This document shows positions 11,258 through 21,033 of a stretch of DNA of 64,000 nucleotides, one piece after another. The DNA is from Caenispirillum bisanense (lineage in GTDB: Bacteria; Pseudomonadota; Alphaproteobacteria; Rhodospirillales; Rhodospirillaceae). The notes beneath the pieces are model-generated. The model was not told the origin of the DNA. It saw nothing but the letters and a program-made list of their open reading frames with translations, and did not search any database. The stretch lies in the NCBI RefSeq assembly GCF_900230255.1, contig NZ_OCNJ01000001.1, positions 1-64,000 of the forward strand. Direction: 5' to 3'. The translations under genes were made by a program, and so were the position numbers. The stretch's first letter is position 1, and each line of letters begins with the position of its first letter.

Positions 11258-11928
11258 TGAAGGGGAAGCGTATCATCTTCATGGGCCCGCCCGGCGGCGG
11301 CAAGGGCACGCAGGCGCAGCGGCTGGAAGACACGTTCGGCATCAAGCAGCTGTCCACCGGTGACATGCTGCGGGCGGCGGTCGCTGCCGGCACGGAGCTG
11401 GGCAAGCAGGCCAAGGCCGTGATGGACGCCGGCCAGCTGGTGTCCGACGACCTGATGATCGGCCTGATCTCCGAGCGGGTGGATCAGCCCGATTGCGCCA
11501 ACGGCTTCATCCTGGACGGCTTCCCGCGGACCATTCCGCAGGCGGAGGCGCTGGAGTCGCTGATGGCCGACAAGGGCATGCCGCTCGACGCCGTCATCGA
11601 GCTGCGCGTGCCGGACGAGCTGCTGGTGGAACGCATCACCGGTCGATTCGCCTGCGCGAAGTGCGGCCGCGGCTACCACGACACGTACCAGCGCCCCAAG
11701 GTCGAGGGCGTCTGCGACGCCTGCGGCTCGACGGAGTTCAAGCGCCGGGCCGACGACAACGCCGAAACGGTGGTGTCGCGCCTGGAGGCTTATCACCGCC
11801 AGACGGCGCCCGTGCTGGCGCACTTCGAGAAGACGGGCAAGGTGCACGTCGTCGACGGCACCAAGGACATCGACCAGGTCACCGCCGATCTGGTCTCCAT
11901 CCTGGAAAAATCCACGGCGGCAGGTTGA
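11257..11928 (+). CDS. adk: Adenylate kinase, zinc-type lid
   Basis: Interconverts ATP plus AMP and two ADP in the cytoplasm. It has 223 residues. The P-loop GPPGGGKGTQAQ lies near residue 9, and the AMP-binding region has LSTGDMLRAAVAAGTELGKQ and GFPRTIPQAEALE. The long lid carries a four-Cys set (CAKC and CDAC), which binds zinc in related enzymes. It is coupled to secY, the usual alphaproteobacterial order secY-adk-rpsM. Confidence 0.98.
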   Translation: MKGKRIIFMGPPGGGKGTQAQRLEDTFGIKQLSTGDMLRAAVAAGTELGKQAKAVMDAGQLVSDDLMIGLISERVDQPDCANGFILDGFPRTIPQAEALESLMADKGMPLDAVIELRVPDELLVERITGRFACAKCGRGYHDTYQRPKVEGVCDACGSTEFKRRADDNAETVVSRLEAYHRQTAPVLAHFEKTGKVHVVDGTKDIDQVTADLVSILEKSTAAG

Positions 11929-11952
11929 CTCCGGCTGCGCGATACCTATAAT
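11925..11952 (+). promoter_or_regulatory. Promoter for rpsM-rpsK-rpoA
   Basis: TTGACT (11925-11930), a 16-bp spacer and a perfect TATAAT (11947-11952). The -35 box overlaps the adk stop codon. The start site would fall near 11959, leaving about 68 bases of leader before the TTG start of rpsM. It is the best sigma-70 promoter I see in the window and fits an independently transcribed alpha operon. Confidence 0.8.
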
Positions 11953-12026
11953 CGCGCACCTTCGGGTCACCCGCCCTAGAAACGCAATTCGACATAACAG
12001 TCGCAGAAGAGTAAGGAGTACGGGCT

Positions 12027-12395
12027 TTGGCGCGTATCGCTGGCGTTAACATTCCCACCAACAAGCGGGTGGAGATTGCGCTGACCTACATCTATGGTAT
12101 CGGCCCGAAGAAGGCGAAGGAGATCTGCAGCAAGATCGGTATCGCCGACGCGGTCCGTGTGAACCAGCTGTCGGATGACGAGGTCCTGCGCATCCGTGAA
12201 ATGATCGACGCGGACTACAAGGTCGAAGGCGACCTGCGTCGTGAAGTCGCGATGAACATCAAGCGTCTCATGGACCTGGGCTGCTACCGCGGCCTGCGTC
12301 ACCGTAAGGGCCTGCCGGTCCGTGGCCAGCGCACGCACACCAACGCGCGCACCCGCAAGGGCCCGGCCAAGCCGATCGCCGGCAAGAAGAAGTAA
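12027..12395 (+). CDS. rpsM: 30S ribosomal protein S13
   Basis: Head protein contacting P-site tRNA and intersubunit bridges. The 122-residue protein uses a TTG start at 12027, preceded by AAGGAG at 12013-12018 with a 8-base spacing. It gives the normal N-terminus [20 protein letters not shown], and no ATG alternative exists nearby. The C-terminal [19 protein letters not shown] is standard. No rpmJ precedes it, as in many alphaproteobacteria. Confidence 0.98.
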   Translation: MARIAGVNIPTNKRVEIALTYIYGIGPKKAKEICSKIGIADAVRVNQLSDDEVLRIREMIDADYKVEGDLRREVAMNIKRLMDLGCYRGLRHRKGLPVRGQRTHTNARTRKGPAKPIAGKKK

Positions 12396-12417
12396 GCGAG
12401 AAGGATAGGTTTCGGCA

Positions 12418-12813
12418 ATGGCCAAGGCTGCTCAGACCGCCCGTCCGCGTCGTCGCGAGCGGAAGAACATTTCTTCCGGTATCGCGCACGTGAACGCGTC
12501 GTTCAACAACACCATGATCACCATCACCGACGTGCAGGGGAACGCGATCTCCTGGTCGTCGGCCGGTTCGCAGGGCTTCAAGGGCTCGCGCAAGTCGACC
12601 CCCTACGCCGCCCAGGTGGCCGCGGAGGACGCCGGTCGCAAGGCCGCGGAGCACGGCATGAAGACCCTCGAGGTCGAAGTGTCGGGTCCCGGTTCGGGTC
12701 GCGAGTCGGCGCTCCGCGCGCTGCAGGCGGTGGGCTTCATGATCACCTCCATCCGCGACGTCACGCCGATTCCGCACAACGGCTGCCGTCCGCGCAAGCG
12801 CCGGCGCGTCTGA
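12418..12813 (+). CDS. rpsK: 30S ribosomal protein S11
   Basis: Platform protein near the E-site and Shine-Dalgarno helix. It has 131 residues. The segments [20 protein letters not shown] and the C-terminal [17 protein letters not shown] are family hallmarks. The gene that commonly follows in gammaproteobacteria, rpsD, is absent here; rpoA follows after 193 bases. Confidence 0.98.
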   Translation: MAKAAQTARPRRRERKNISSGIAHVNASFNNTMITITDVQGNAISWSSAGSQGFKGSRKSTPYAAQVAAEDAGRKAAEHGMKTLEVEVSGPGSGRESALRALQAVGFMITSIRDVTPIPHNGCRPRKRRRV

Positions 12814-12872
12814 GGCGCCGGGCCGCCGTGCAGGAAACCTGCGCGGCGCAGCCGTACGGTCCGCAAGGTTTC

Positions 12873-12902
12873 GCCGGCCCGAGCCGCAAGGCTCTGGCCG
12901 GC
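12873..12902 (+). other. Stable GCAA-tetraloop hairpin in the rpsK-rpoA gap
   Basis: GCCGGCC, one C/T mismatch, then GAGCC (12873-12885) pairs across loop GCAA with GGCTC and GGCCGGC (12890-12902). There is no T-tract, so it is not a terminator. It lies in the 193-base gap before rpoA and could act in RNA processing, mRNA stability or translational control. Smaller pairs such as GCAGG with CCTGC occur just upstream. The function is unknown. Confidence 0.5.
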
Positions 12903-13006
12903 GCTGTGCCGTCCCAATCCTGGGTTTAGCGCGCAGGCAGAGGGACTTCGGCGTTACCGGGTGCCGGCAGGCCCCGGAGACAACCGGATAAACAAGGGGC
13001 ACGCCC

Positions 13007-14023
13007 GTGATTCAGAAGAACTGGCAGGAACTGATCAAACCGTCGAAGCTCTCCGTGGAGCCCGGCGACGATCCGTCGCGCGTCGCGACGGTCGTGGCCG
13101 AGCCGCTCGAGCGCGGCTTCGGCATGACGCTCGGCAACGCGCTGCGTCGCGTGCTGCTGTCGTCGCTGCAGGGTGCGGCGGTCACCGCCATCCAGATCAA
13201 AGGCGTCCTGCACGAGTTCAGCAGCGTCGAAGGCGTCCGTGAGGACGTCACGGACATGATCCTGAACATCAAGACGCTCGGCCTGCGCATGCACGGCGAG
13301 GGTCCGAAGCGCATGACCCTGAAGGCCAGCGGTCCGGGCCCGGTCACCGCCGGCCAGATCGAGTCGAGCGCCGACATCGAGATCATGAACCCGGACCTGG
13401 TGATCTGTCACCTGGACCAGGGCGCGACGCTCGACATGGAGTTCACGGTCAACACCGGCAAGGGCTACGTCCCGGCCGCCATGAACCGCAGCGAAGACAG
13501 CCCGATCGGCATGATCCCGGTCGACAGCATCTTCAGCCCGGTGAAGCGCGTCTCCTACAAGGTCGAGAACAGCCGCGTCGGTCAGGTCACCGACTACGAC
13601 AAGCTGTCCATGACCGTCGAGACCAACGGCGCCGTGTCGCCCGAGGATGCCGTGGCGCTGGCCGCCCGCATCCTGCAGGACCAGCTGCAGCTGTTCATCA
13701 ATTTCGATGAGCCGCAGGCCGCCTACGAGGAGAAGAAGGAGGAGGAACTCCCCTTCAACAAGAACCTCCTGCGCAAGGTGGACGAGCTGGAGCTGTCGGT
13801 CCGTTCGGCGAACTGCCTGAAGAACGACAACATCATCTACATCGGCGACCTGGTGCAGAAGACGGAAGCGGAAATGCTCCGCACCCCGAACTTCGGCCGC
13901 AAGTCGCTGAACGAGATCAAGGAGGTGCTCGCCTCCATGGGTCTCCACCTCGGCATGGAAATTCCGAACTGGCCGCCCGAGAACATCGAGGAACTGGCCA
14001 AGAAGCTGGAAGAGCCGTACTGA
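13007..14023 (+). CDS. rpoA: RNA polymerase alpha subunit
   Basis: Scaffold for polymerase assembly and contact point for activators and UP elements. It has 338 residues with a GTG start at 13007, giving [15 protein letters not shown]. The N-terminal dimerisation domain contains [18 protein letters not shown]. The C-terminal domain begins after an acidic linker ([10 protein letters not shown]) and reads [20 protein letters not shown]; its Arg corresponds to the DNA-contacting Arg265 region in E. coli. The rplQ gene follows after a long 268-base gap. Confidence 0.99.
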   Translation: MIQKNWQELIKPSKLSVEPGDDPSRVATVVAEPLERGFGMTLGNALRRVLLSSLQGAAVTAIQIKGVLHEFSSVEGVREDVTDMILNIKTLGLRMHGEGPKRMTLKASGPGPVTAGQIESSADIEIMNPDLVICHLDQGATLDMEFTVNTGKGYVPAAMNRSEDSPIGMIPVDSIFSPVKRVSYKVENSRVGQVTDYDKLSMTVETNGAVSPEDAVALAARILQDQLQLFINFDEPQAAYEEKKEEELPFNKNLLRKVDELELSVRSANCLKNDNIIYIGDLVQKTEAEMLRTPNFGRKSLNEIKEVLASMGLHLGMEIPNWPPENIEELAKKLEEPY

Positions 14024-14133
14024 GGCGTCTGACTGCCCTCGGGCGCCGGGCGCGGTCGTGCCGGCCGGTCCCGCAGGGCCCGGCAGCGGACCGGGCCGCA
14101 GCCAGAGGAAACGGGGCGCCAGCCGCTCCGCAC

Positions 14134-14162
14134 TTGCCTTCCGGGGCCGTCTCGTCTATACG
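14134..14162 (+). promoter_or_regulatory. Candidate promoter inside the rpoA-rplQ gap
   Basis: TTGCCT (14134-14139), exactly 17 bp, then TATACG (14157-14162). It lies 130 bases before the rplQ ATG in a 268-base gap with no gene. The gap is unusual because rpoA and rplQ are normally only tens of bases apart. I infer that rplQ can be transcribed separately. Confidence 0.55.
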
Positions 14163-14291
14163 GGCGGCCCCGAACGGTTCCACGAGGGAACCGCCCCGCC
14201 GTACATGCCGCATAGTCCTTTCATCCAGGGCGCGGCGGCGGGTTTCGCAATCGGTTTCGCGCCGCGAGACCAGGGATAGGAGGACGATCGC

Positions 14292-14717
14292 ATGCGTCAC
14301 GGTATGTCGGGCCGCAAGCTGAACCGCACGAAGGCTCACCGCAAGGCGCTGTTCGCCAACATGGCGACGGCTCTGCTCAAGCACGAGCAGATCAAGACCA
14401 CCCTGCCGAAGGCGAAGGATCTGCGTCCGGTCGCCGAGAAGCTGATCAGCCTCGGCAAGCGCGGCGACCTGCACGCCCGCCGCCAGGCTCTCGCGGTGAT
14501 CCGCGAGGAAGAGGTGGTCCGCAAGCTGTTCTCCACCCTGGCCGAGCGCTACAAGGACCGCAGCGGTGGTTACACCCGCGTCCTGAAGGCCGGCTTCCGC
14601 TACGGTGACGCCGCGCCCATGGCCGTCATCGAGCTGGTCGACCGTGACCCGGCCGCCAAGGGTGCCGAGGACAAGGCGCGGCACGCCGCCGAGGTCGAGG
14701 CCGCCGAGCAGGAGTAA
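14292..14717 (+). CDS. rplQ: 50S ribosomal protein L17
   Basis: Tunnel-exit-side 50S protein. It has 141 residues. The start [20 protein letters not shown] and the segment [20 protein letters not shown] are diagnostic. A short acidic C-terminal tail goes beyond the E. coli length of 127. An AGGAGGA site at about 14278 precedes the start. It is the last gene of the ribosomal run and is followed by a terminator. Confidence 0.98.
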   Translation: MRHGMSGRKLNRTKAHRKALFANMATALLKHEQIKTTLPKAKDLRPVAEKLISLGKRGDLHARRQALAVIREEEVVRKLFSTLAERYKDRSGGYTRVLKAGFRYGDAAPMAVIELVDRDPAAKGAEDKARHAAEVEAAEQE

Positions 14718-14747
14718 TCGGGCGCTTTCGCGACCCGGACGACAGGA

Positions 14748-14779
14748 AGGGCAGCCCTTGCGGCTGCCCTTTCGTCTTT
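14748..14779 (+). terminator. Intrinsic terminator after rplQ
   Basis: The perfect 9-bp stem AGGGCAGCC (14748-14756) and GGCTGCCCT (14762-14770) encloses CTTGC and is followed by TTCGTCTTT. The T-run is interrupted, so termination may be only moderately efficient. It ends the alpha block and separates it from the protease gene. Confidence 0.75.
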
Positions 14780-14831
14780 GCGCCCTATATCAGCGGCGGA
14801 TGCAACCGCCGAAGGAAGGAGTGGAGGACAG

Positions 14832-16271
<1,440 letters not shown>

Positions 16272-16293
16272 GAAAGCCGGAGACAGCCGCCCC

Positions 16294-17625
16294 GTGGCCA
16301 CCCTGTTCGACGCGCACGCCCCCCGCCCCCTCGCCGACCGCCTGCGGCCGCAGCGGCTGGAAGAGGTGGTGGGGCAGGACCACCTGATCGGCCCCGACGG
16401 GCCGCTCGGGCGGATGGTGCGCGCCGGCAAGCTGACCTCCATCATCCTGTGGGGGCCGCCGGGCTGCGGCAAGACCACCATCGCCCGCCTGCTGGCCGAC
16501 CGCACCGACCTGCACTTCGAGCCGCTGTCGGCGGTGTTCTCGGGCGTCGCCGACCTGCGCAAGGTGTTCGAGGCGGCGCGGGCGCGGCGCGAGACGGGCC
16601 GCGGCACGCTGCTGTTCGTCGACGAGATCCACCGCTTCAACCGCAGCCAGCAGGACGGCTTCCTGCCCTACGTGGAAGACGGCACGGTGGTGCTGGTGGG
16701 CGCCACCACGGAAAACCCGAGCTTCGAGCTGAACGCCGCCCTGCTGTCGCGCTGCCGCGTGCTGGTGCTCAACCGGCTGGACGAGCCGGCGCTGGAGACG
16801 CTGCTGGCGCGGGTGGAGGCGGAACTGGGTGCGCCCCTGCCGCTGACCGCCGACGCCCGCGCGGCACTGAAGGCCATCGCCGACGGCGACGGGCGCTACC
16901 TGCTCGGCATGGCGGAGGACGTGGTGAACTTCGGGCCGGCGGAGCCGCTGGACGCCGGCGGCCTCGCCTCGGTGGTGCAGCGGCGGGCGCCGGTCTACGA
17001 CAAGGACCGCGAGGGCCACTACAACCTCATTTCCGCCCTGCACAAGTCCCTGCGCGGGTCGGACACCGACGCGGCGCTGTACTGGATGGCGCGCATGCTC
17101 GACGGCGGCGAGGACCCCGCCTTCCTGCTGCGGCGGCTGACTCGCTTTGCGGTGGAGGACGTCGGGCTGGCCGATCCGGGCGCCGTCACCCAGGCCATTG
17201 CGGCGTGGGAGACCTACGACCGCCTCGGCAGCCCGGAAGGCGAGCTGGCCATCGCGCAGCTGGTGGTCTATCTCGGTACCGCGCCCAAGTCCAATGCCGG
17301 CTACGTCGCCTACAAGGCGGCGCGCAAGGCGGCCAAGGGGACCGGCAGCCTGATGCCGCCCAAGCACATCCTCAATGCCCCGACGCGCATGATGAAGGAC
17401 CTGGGCTACGGCAAGGGCTACGCCTACGACCACGACGCGCCGGAGGCCTTCTCGGGGCAGAACTATTTCCCCGAGGAGATGGCGCGCCACCGCTTCTACG
17501 ATCCGCCGGAACGCGGCTTCGAGCGCGAACTGCGCAAGCGCATCGACTGGTGGGACCGCCTGCGCGCCCGGCGCCAGGCGGCCGACGACAAGGACGACGA
17601 GGGCACCGGGGGAGGGGGCGCATGA
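16294..17625 (+). CDS. rarA: Replication-associated recombination protein A (AAA+ ATPase)
   Basis: Clamp-loader-like ATPase acting at stalled replication forks. It has 443 residues with a GTG start at 16294. Walker A is GPPGCGKT (residues 54-61) and Walker B is LLFVDEIHRFN; sensor 1 reads VLVGATTENPSFELN. The C-terminal MgsA/WRNIP1-type domain contains PKSNAGYVAYKAARKAA and the PKHILNAPTRMMKDLGYG segment. The stop overlaps the crcB ATG as ATGA, so the two are probably coupled. Confidence 0.97.
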   Translation: MATLFDAHAPRPLADRLRPQRLEEVVGQDHLIGPDGPLGRMVRAGKLTSIILWGPPGCGKTTIARLLADRTDLHFEPLSAVFSGVADLRKVFEAARARRETGRGTLLFVDEIHRFNRSQQDGFLPYVEDGTVVLVGATTENPSFELNAALLSRCRVLVLNRLDEPALETLLARVEAELGAPLPLTADARAALKAIADGDGRYLLGMAEDVVNFGPAEPLDAGGLASVVQRRAPVYDKDREGHYNLISALHKSLRGSDTDAALYWMARMLDGGEDPAFLLRRLTRFAVEDVGLADPGAVTQAIAAWETYDRLGSPEGELAIAQLVVYLGTAPKSNAGYVAYKAARKAAKGTGSLMPPKHILNAPTRMMKDLGYGKGYAYDHDAPEAFSGQNYFPEEMARHRFYDPPERGFERELRKRIDWWDRLRARRQAADDKDDEGTGGGGA

Positions 17626-18008
17626 CGCCGCAGATGCTGCTGGCCGTGGCGGCCGGCGGGGCGCTCGGCAGCATGGGGCGCTATGCCGTCGGCGTGCTGC
17701 TGGCGCGGATTATGGGCACGGGCTTCCCGTGGGGAACGCTGGCGGTCAACATCGTCGGCAGCTTCGTCATGGGCCTGCTGATCGAGGCGGCGGCGCTGCG
17801 CGGCGTGATGTCGGGCGAGGCGCGCGCCTTCGTGTTCGTCGGCGTGCTGGGGGGCTTCACCACCTTCTCCAGCTTCTCGCTGGACGTGGTGACCCTGGTC
17901 CAGCGCGATCAGGTATGGGCGGCGGGCGCCTATCTGGCGGCGACGGTGGTCGTCGGGGTGCTCGCCCTGGTATTCGGTTTATTCGTGGCAAGGCAGATGC
18001 TGACATGA
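17622..18008 (+). CDS. crcB: Fluoride exporter CrcB/Fluc
   Basis: Small dual-topology fluoride channel of the inner membrane. ATG 17622 overlaps the rarA stop and gives 128 residues with four membrane spans. Family signatures are GSMGRYAVG near residue 20, the Asn-containing GTLAVNIVGSFVMG, and GFTTFSSFSLDV, whose Phe residues form the fluoride path in characterised homologs. There is no room for a fluoride riboswitch in front of it, so expression should follow rarA. The stop overlaps the rluC ATG. Confidence 0.96.
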   Translation: MTPQMLLAVAAGGALGSMGRYAVGVLLARIMGTGFPWGTLAVNIVGSFVMGLLIEAAALRGVMSGEARAFVFVGVLGGFTTFSSFSLDVVTLVQRDQVWAAGAYLAATVVVGVLALVFGLFVARQMLT

Positions 18009-18967
18009 GCGGCGTACAGACCATCACCGTCGAACAGGCGGAAGACGACACCCGGCTCGACCGCTGGTTCAAGCGGCGGTTCCCGGAGCTGAAGCACGGC
18101 CGCCTGGAGAAGCTTCTGCGCACCGGCCAGATCCGCGTCGACGGCAAGCGCGCCAAGGCGGCGCAGCGGCTGGAAAAGGGTCAGGTGGTGCGCGTGCCGC
18201 CGCTCGGCGAGCAGCCCGACCTGCCGCCCGACGTCGACCGCCGCCAGCAGATCTCGCCGGCCGACGCCGCCATGATCCGCGGCTGCGTCATCCACAAGGA
18301 CGACGACGTCATCATCCTGAACAAGCCGCCGGGCCTGGCGGTGCAGGGCGGCACGGGCACGACCAAGCACGTCGACGGCCTGCTGCCGGCGCTCATGGAC
18401 GACCCCGACGCCGACGAGCGGCCGAAGCTGGTCCACCGGCTGGACCGCGACACCTCGGGCGTGCTGGTCATCGCCCGCAACACCTTCGCAGCGACGGCCC
18501 TGACGGCGGCCTTCCGCAGCCGCGACACGCAGAAGATCTACTGGGCCGTCGTGGTCGGCACGCCGAAGCCGGCGGAGGGCAAGGTCTCCGCCCCCATCAC
18601 CAAGGCCCCCGGCAAGGCCGGCGAGCGCATGGAGGTGGACGAGGACTGGGGCAAGCCGTCGGTCACCGTCTACCGCACCCTGGAGTCGGTGGCCGGCAAG
18701 GCGGCGTGGCTGGAGATGGAGCCGCTGACGGGGCGCACCCACCAGCTGCGCGTCCACGCCGCCCACATGGGCACGCCCATCCTCGGCGACGGCAAGTACG
18801 GCGGGGCGGAGGCGCACATGATGGGCCACGGCATCAGCCGCAAGCTGCACCTGCACGCCCGCAGCCTGACCATCCCCCACCCGCGCGGCGGCTCGCTTCA
18901 AATCACCGCCGAACTGCCCGAGCACATGCGCGAGACCTTCGGGTTCTTCGGGTGGGAGGGGGAGTAA
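18005..18967 (+). CDS. rluC: 23S rRNA pseudouridine synthase, RluC/RluD type
   Basis: Isomerises specific uridines in 23S rRNA. ATG 18005 overlaps the crcB stop (ATGA) and gives 320 residues. An N-terminal S4 RNA-binding domain covers about residues 10-75 (RLDRWFKRRFPELKHGRLEK). The catalytic domain carries HRLDRDTSGVLVIARN with catalytic Asp147, and later RTHQLRVHAAHMGTPILGD. The RluC assignment rests on the S4 domain and neighbourhood; target positions cannot be read from sequence. It is followed by a strong hairpin terminator. Confidence 0.93.
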   Translation: MSGVQTITVEQAEDDTRLDRWFKRRFPELKHGRLEKLLRTGQIRVDGKRAKAAQRLEKGQVVRVPPLGEQPDLPPDVDRRQQISPADAAMIRGCVIHKDDDVIILNKPPGLAVQGGTGTTKHVDGLLPALMDDPDADERPKLVHRLDRDTSGVLVIARNTFAATALTAAFRSRDTQKIYWAVVVGTPKPAEGKVSAPITKAPGKAGERMEVDEDWGKPSVTVYRTLESVAGKAAWLEMEPLTGRTHQLRVHAAHMGTPILGDGKYGGAEAHMMGHGISRKLHLHARSLTIPHPRGGSLQITAELPEHMRETFGFFGWEGE

Positions 18968-19078
18968 GGTCTGGACGTCCGGCCGTGCGACCCCATGCAC
19001 GAAAGCGCTTGAAGGCGCTGTGAACCGCGGTAATCTGACGGTGGGAAGCGATCGAGACGTCGGTCACGCCCTTTCCGG

Positions 19079-19110
19079 AGCCCACGCGCAAGCGTGGGCT
19101 TCCGTGTTTT
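19079..19110 (+). terminator. Intrinsic terminator after rluC
   Basis: The perfect 9-bp stem AGCCCACGC (19079-19087) and GCGTGGGCT (19092-19100) has a GCAA tetraloop, followed by TCCGTGTTTT. It lies 112 bases past the rluC stop and closes the rarA-crcB-rluC unit. I searched 18968-19078 for SRP RNA, 6S RNA and small reading frames and saw none. Confidence 0.75.
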
Positions 19111-19173
19111 CAGGGCCATGACAGCGGCGAGTGCCAGCGGCGTCATCGGTCGCTGGGGCTGCGGTTGTTCAGC

Positions 19174-19198
19174 CACCAAGACACCAAGGACACCAAGA
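19174..19198. repeat. Short tandem repeat CCAAGACA / CCAAGGACA in the rluC-TPR gap
   Basis: Three imperfect units of about 9 bp reading CACCAAGA, CACCAAGGA and CACCAAGA lie in a row. The repeat sits in the 321-base stretch 18968-19288 between rluC and the micro-gene; the rest of that stretch holds only the terminator at 19079 and no supported gene. Similar CACCAAG(G)A runs are common in bacterial intergenic DNA; the role is unknown. Confidence 0.6.
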
Positions 19199-19288
19199 GG
19201 TCTCCCGAGTTCGTCGGGAGTGGCGTCGGCCGACCGCCGGGGCCCGCCGCGACACCGGAGGGGGTGAGCGGGCGCGCCGCGTGCGCCC

Positions 19289-19429
19289 TCAGAAGCAGAA
19301 CAAGCCGCCGCCGTTGAGGAACACCAGCAGCCCCCAGTCCTGCCACAGCGCAACGCCCGCCGCCAGCGCCGCGGCCAGGATGGCGGCGGCGCCGAGGGTG
19401 GCGGCGGGGGAGGGGCCGGCGGGGGGCAT
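19289..19429 (-). CDS. Unrecognised 46-residue hydrophobic micro-protein, coupled to the TPR gene
   Basis: ATG at 19429 overlaps the TPR stop as TGATG, the classic arrangement for translational coupling, and the frame closes with TGA at 19291-19289. The protein has a Pro/Ala N-terminus, one predicted membrane span of Ala/Leu/Val (about residues 12-28, then LWQDWGLLVFLN) and ends GGGLFCF. It is too short for usual gene callers. I recognise no family. The coupling, the clear single span and the fixed aromatic tail argue for a real gene; conservation in relatives would settle it. Confidence 0.5.
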   Translation of the reverse strand: MPPAGPSPAATLGAAAILAAALAAGVALWQDWGLLVFLNGGGLFCF

Positions 19430-20343
19430 CAGCCGAGGCCTTCCGTTTCCGCCCGCGCCACCGTGTCGGCTGCGCGCACGGCGGCTTCGTGCAGGTCCTG
19501 CTGGCCGGCGCGCTGGAACAGCTCGGCGGCGTGCTGGAAGGTCTTGCGGGCGTGCTTGGGGTTCCGGCCCGCCTCGATCTCGCCGATCTCCATGAGCATT
19601 TCCGCCTCGCCCTCCAGGTGGCCGGCGCCGGCGTAGAGCTTGCTGGCGCGGCGGAAGGCGTCGAAGGCGGCGTCCTCGTCGCCCAGCGAGCGCAGCAGCA
19701 GCCCGAGGCCGCCTGTCGCTTCCGCCTCGTCCAGGCTGTCGCCGTTCTCGGCGAAGCGCTCGATGGCGCCTTCCAGCATCTCGTGCGCCTTGTCGGCGTG
19801 GCCGAGCAGCGTCTGCAGGTGGCCGAGCGCCTTCATGGCGTGGGCCTCGCCCAGGGTGTCGCCGGCCTTGGAGTAGAGGGCGCGGGCGTGGGTGTAGTGC
19901 ATCACCGCGTCGTCGTCACGCTGTTCCAGACCGCGGGCGACGTGGCCGATCTGCATGTTGGCGAGCGCCTCGCCCGACAGGTCGCCGGCGGCGCTGAACA
20001 GCTCGATGGCGGACTGGAAGCACTCCACCGCCTCGCGCGGCGTCTCCTCCAGCCGGTGCAGCAGGCCGAGGCGCATGAGCACCGCCGCCTGGTGCGCCTG
20101 CTCGCCCGACGGCGCCAGGAGCTGGCGCGCCTCCACATAGGCCTGGCGGGCGTCGGACAGGCGGTCGGCGTCCAGTTCCATGTCGCCGAGCAGGATGAGG
20201 GCGGAGGCCTCGCCGTCGGGATCGCGGGCGTCGTGATAGTGCAGGCGGGCGCGGCGGGCGGCCTCGGCGGCGCGCTGCGGGTCGCCCTCCACCCAGTGGC
20301 GCTCGGCCTCGGCCAGTGCGTCGTTGCCTTTGTCGATGGCCAT
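19429..20343 (-). CDS. Tetratricopeptide-repeat protein
   Basis: Likely a cytoplasmic scaffold; no signal peptide is seen. ATG 20343 is preceded on the minus strand by GGGAGGA at a proper distance and gives 304 residues. Helical repeats run through most of the protein with the periodic pattern A-x-LGL-x-RL-x-A-x-FQ-A-x-x-LF (for example RAAEAARRARLHYHDARDPD, VECFQSAIELFSAAGDLSGE, MLEGAIERFAENGDSLDEA), about seven units of 38-40 residues. This resembles the tandem TPRs of Rapsyn/LGN-like or regulator-binding proteins. The partner is unknown. It is divergent from the thioesterase gene, with the micro-gene downstream. Confidence 0.88.
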   Translation of the reverse strand: MAIDKGNDALAEAERHWVEGDPQRAAEAARRARLHYHDARDPDGEASALILLGDMELDADRLSDARQAYVEARQLLAPSGEQAHQAAVLMRLGLLHRLEETPREAVECFQSAIELFSAAGDLSGEALANMQIGHVARGLEQRDDDAVMHYTHARALYSKAGDTLGEAHAMKALGHLQTLLGHADKAHEMLEGAIERFAENGDSLDEAEATGGLGLLLRSLGDEDAAFDAFRRASKLYAGAGHLEGEAEMLMEIGEIEAGRNPKHARKTFQHAAELFQRAGQQDLHEAAVRAADTVARAETEGLG

Positions 20344-20457
20344 GGCGTCCTCCCGCGCTTTCCGCGCCGTTTCAGTGGGGTACTGGACACAGTATAACGG
20401 AACCCGGGCGCGAACGCTGCCCCCATGGACGTCATATGACAGGGAGACGACGCCGAC

Positions 20458-20943
20458 ATGACATCCGCCCCCACGCCCATGCCCGCCGTGCCGCCCCATC
20501 TGGAAACCGTGCGGCCCGAGTGGGTCGACTACAACGGCCACATGAACGTCGCCTTCTACGTGCTCGCCTTCGACCACGCGACGGACGCCTTCTTCGATGC
20601 CGCCGGCCTGGGCGCCGACTGGCGGGAGCGGACGCAGCGCTCCGTCTTCGTGGTGGAGGCGCACGTCACCTACGACGGCGAGGTGGTGCAGGGTGCGCCC
20701 TTGCGCATCCAGCCGCGGCCGCTGGCGGTCGGGCACAAGACGCTGCGCCTGTTCCACACCATGCACCACGCCGAGGACGGCTTCCTCGCCGCCACCAACG
20801 AGGTGATGATGGTGCACGTCGACATGGCGAGTCGCCGCTCTGTGCTGTGGGACCCGGACGTGCGGGCGCGGCTCGAGGCGCTGGTCGCCGCCGATGCGAG
20901 CCCGTGGCCGGACAAGGCGGGCCGCGCCATCGGCGGACGCTGA
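20458..20943 (+). CDS. Hot-dog-fold acyl-CoA thioesterase
   Basis: Probably hydrolyses an acyl-CoA in the cytoplasm. It has 161 residues. The motif RPEWVDYNGHMNVAFYVLAF is the 4-hydroxybenzoyl-CoA-thioesterase-like active-site region (Asp and the helix start NGHMN). The later VEAHVTYDGEVVQGAPLRIQ forms the central beta strand. Related proteins include betainyl-CoA thioesterases fused to or near carnitine dehydrogenase; no carnitine genes are nearby, so the substrate is open. It lies alone between the TPR gene and the GGDEF gene. Confidence 0.85.
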   Translation: MTSAPTPMPAVPPHLETVRPEWVDYNGHMNVAFYVLAFDHATDAFFDAAGLGADWRERTQRSVFVVEAHVTYDGEVVQGAPLRIQPRPLAVGHKTLRLFHTMHHAEDGFLAATNEVMMVHVDMASRRSVLWDPDVRARLEALVAADASPWPDKAGRAIGGR

Positions 20944-20984
20944 GGGTTTTCGACGATTTTGGAGAAACTTTGGGTGACGTCACC

Positions 20985-21013
20985 GTGAAACGGCGTAATA
21001 CTTCCGCTATAGA
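20985..21013 (+). promoter_or_regulatory. Candidate promoter of the GGDEF gene
   Basis: GTGAAA (20985-20990), 17 bp, TATAGA (21008-21013). The distance to the ATG at 21034 is 20 bases. The -35 box matches the consensus at four of six positions. A perfect TGACGTCA palindrome lies just upstream at 20975-20982 and could be an operator. Confidence 0.4.
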
Positions 21014-21033
21014 GTCGTGGGGACGTGACGTTC

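Noticed and set aside
12396-14023. Missing rpsD and rpmJ as a deletion
   Set aside because: Many alphaproteobacteria place these genes elsewhere, so absence from this cluster is normal.
18968-19078. Candidate small RNA between rluC and its terminator
   Set aside because: I compared it with the conserved SRP RNA core and a 6S-like closing stem and found neither; it reads as a plain 3' untranslated region.
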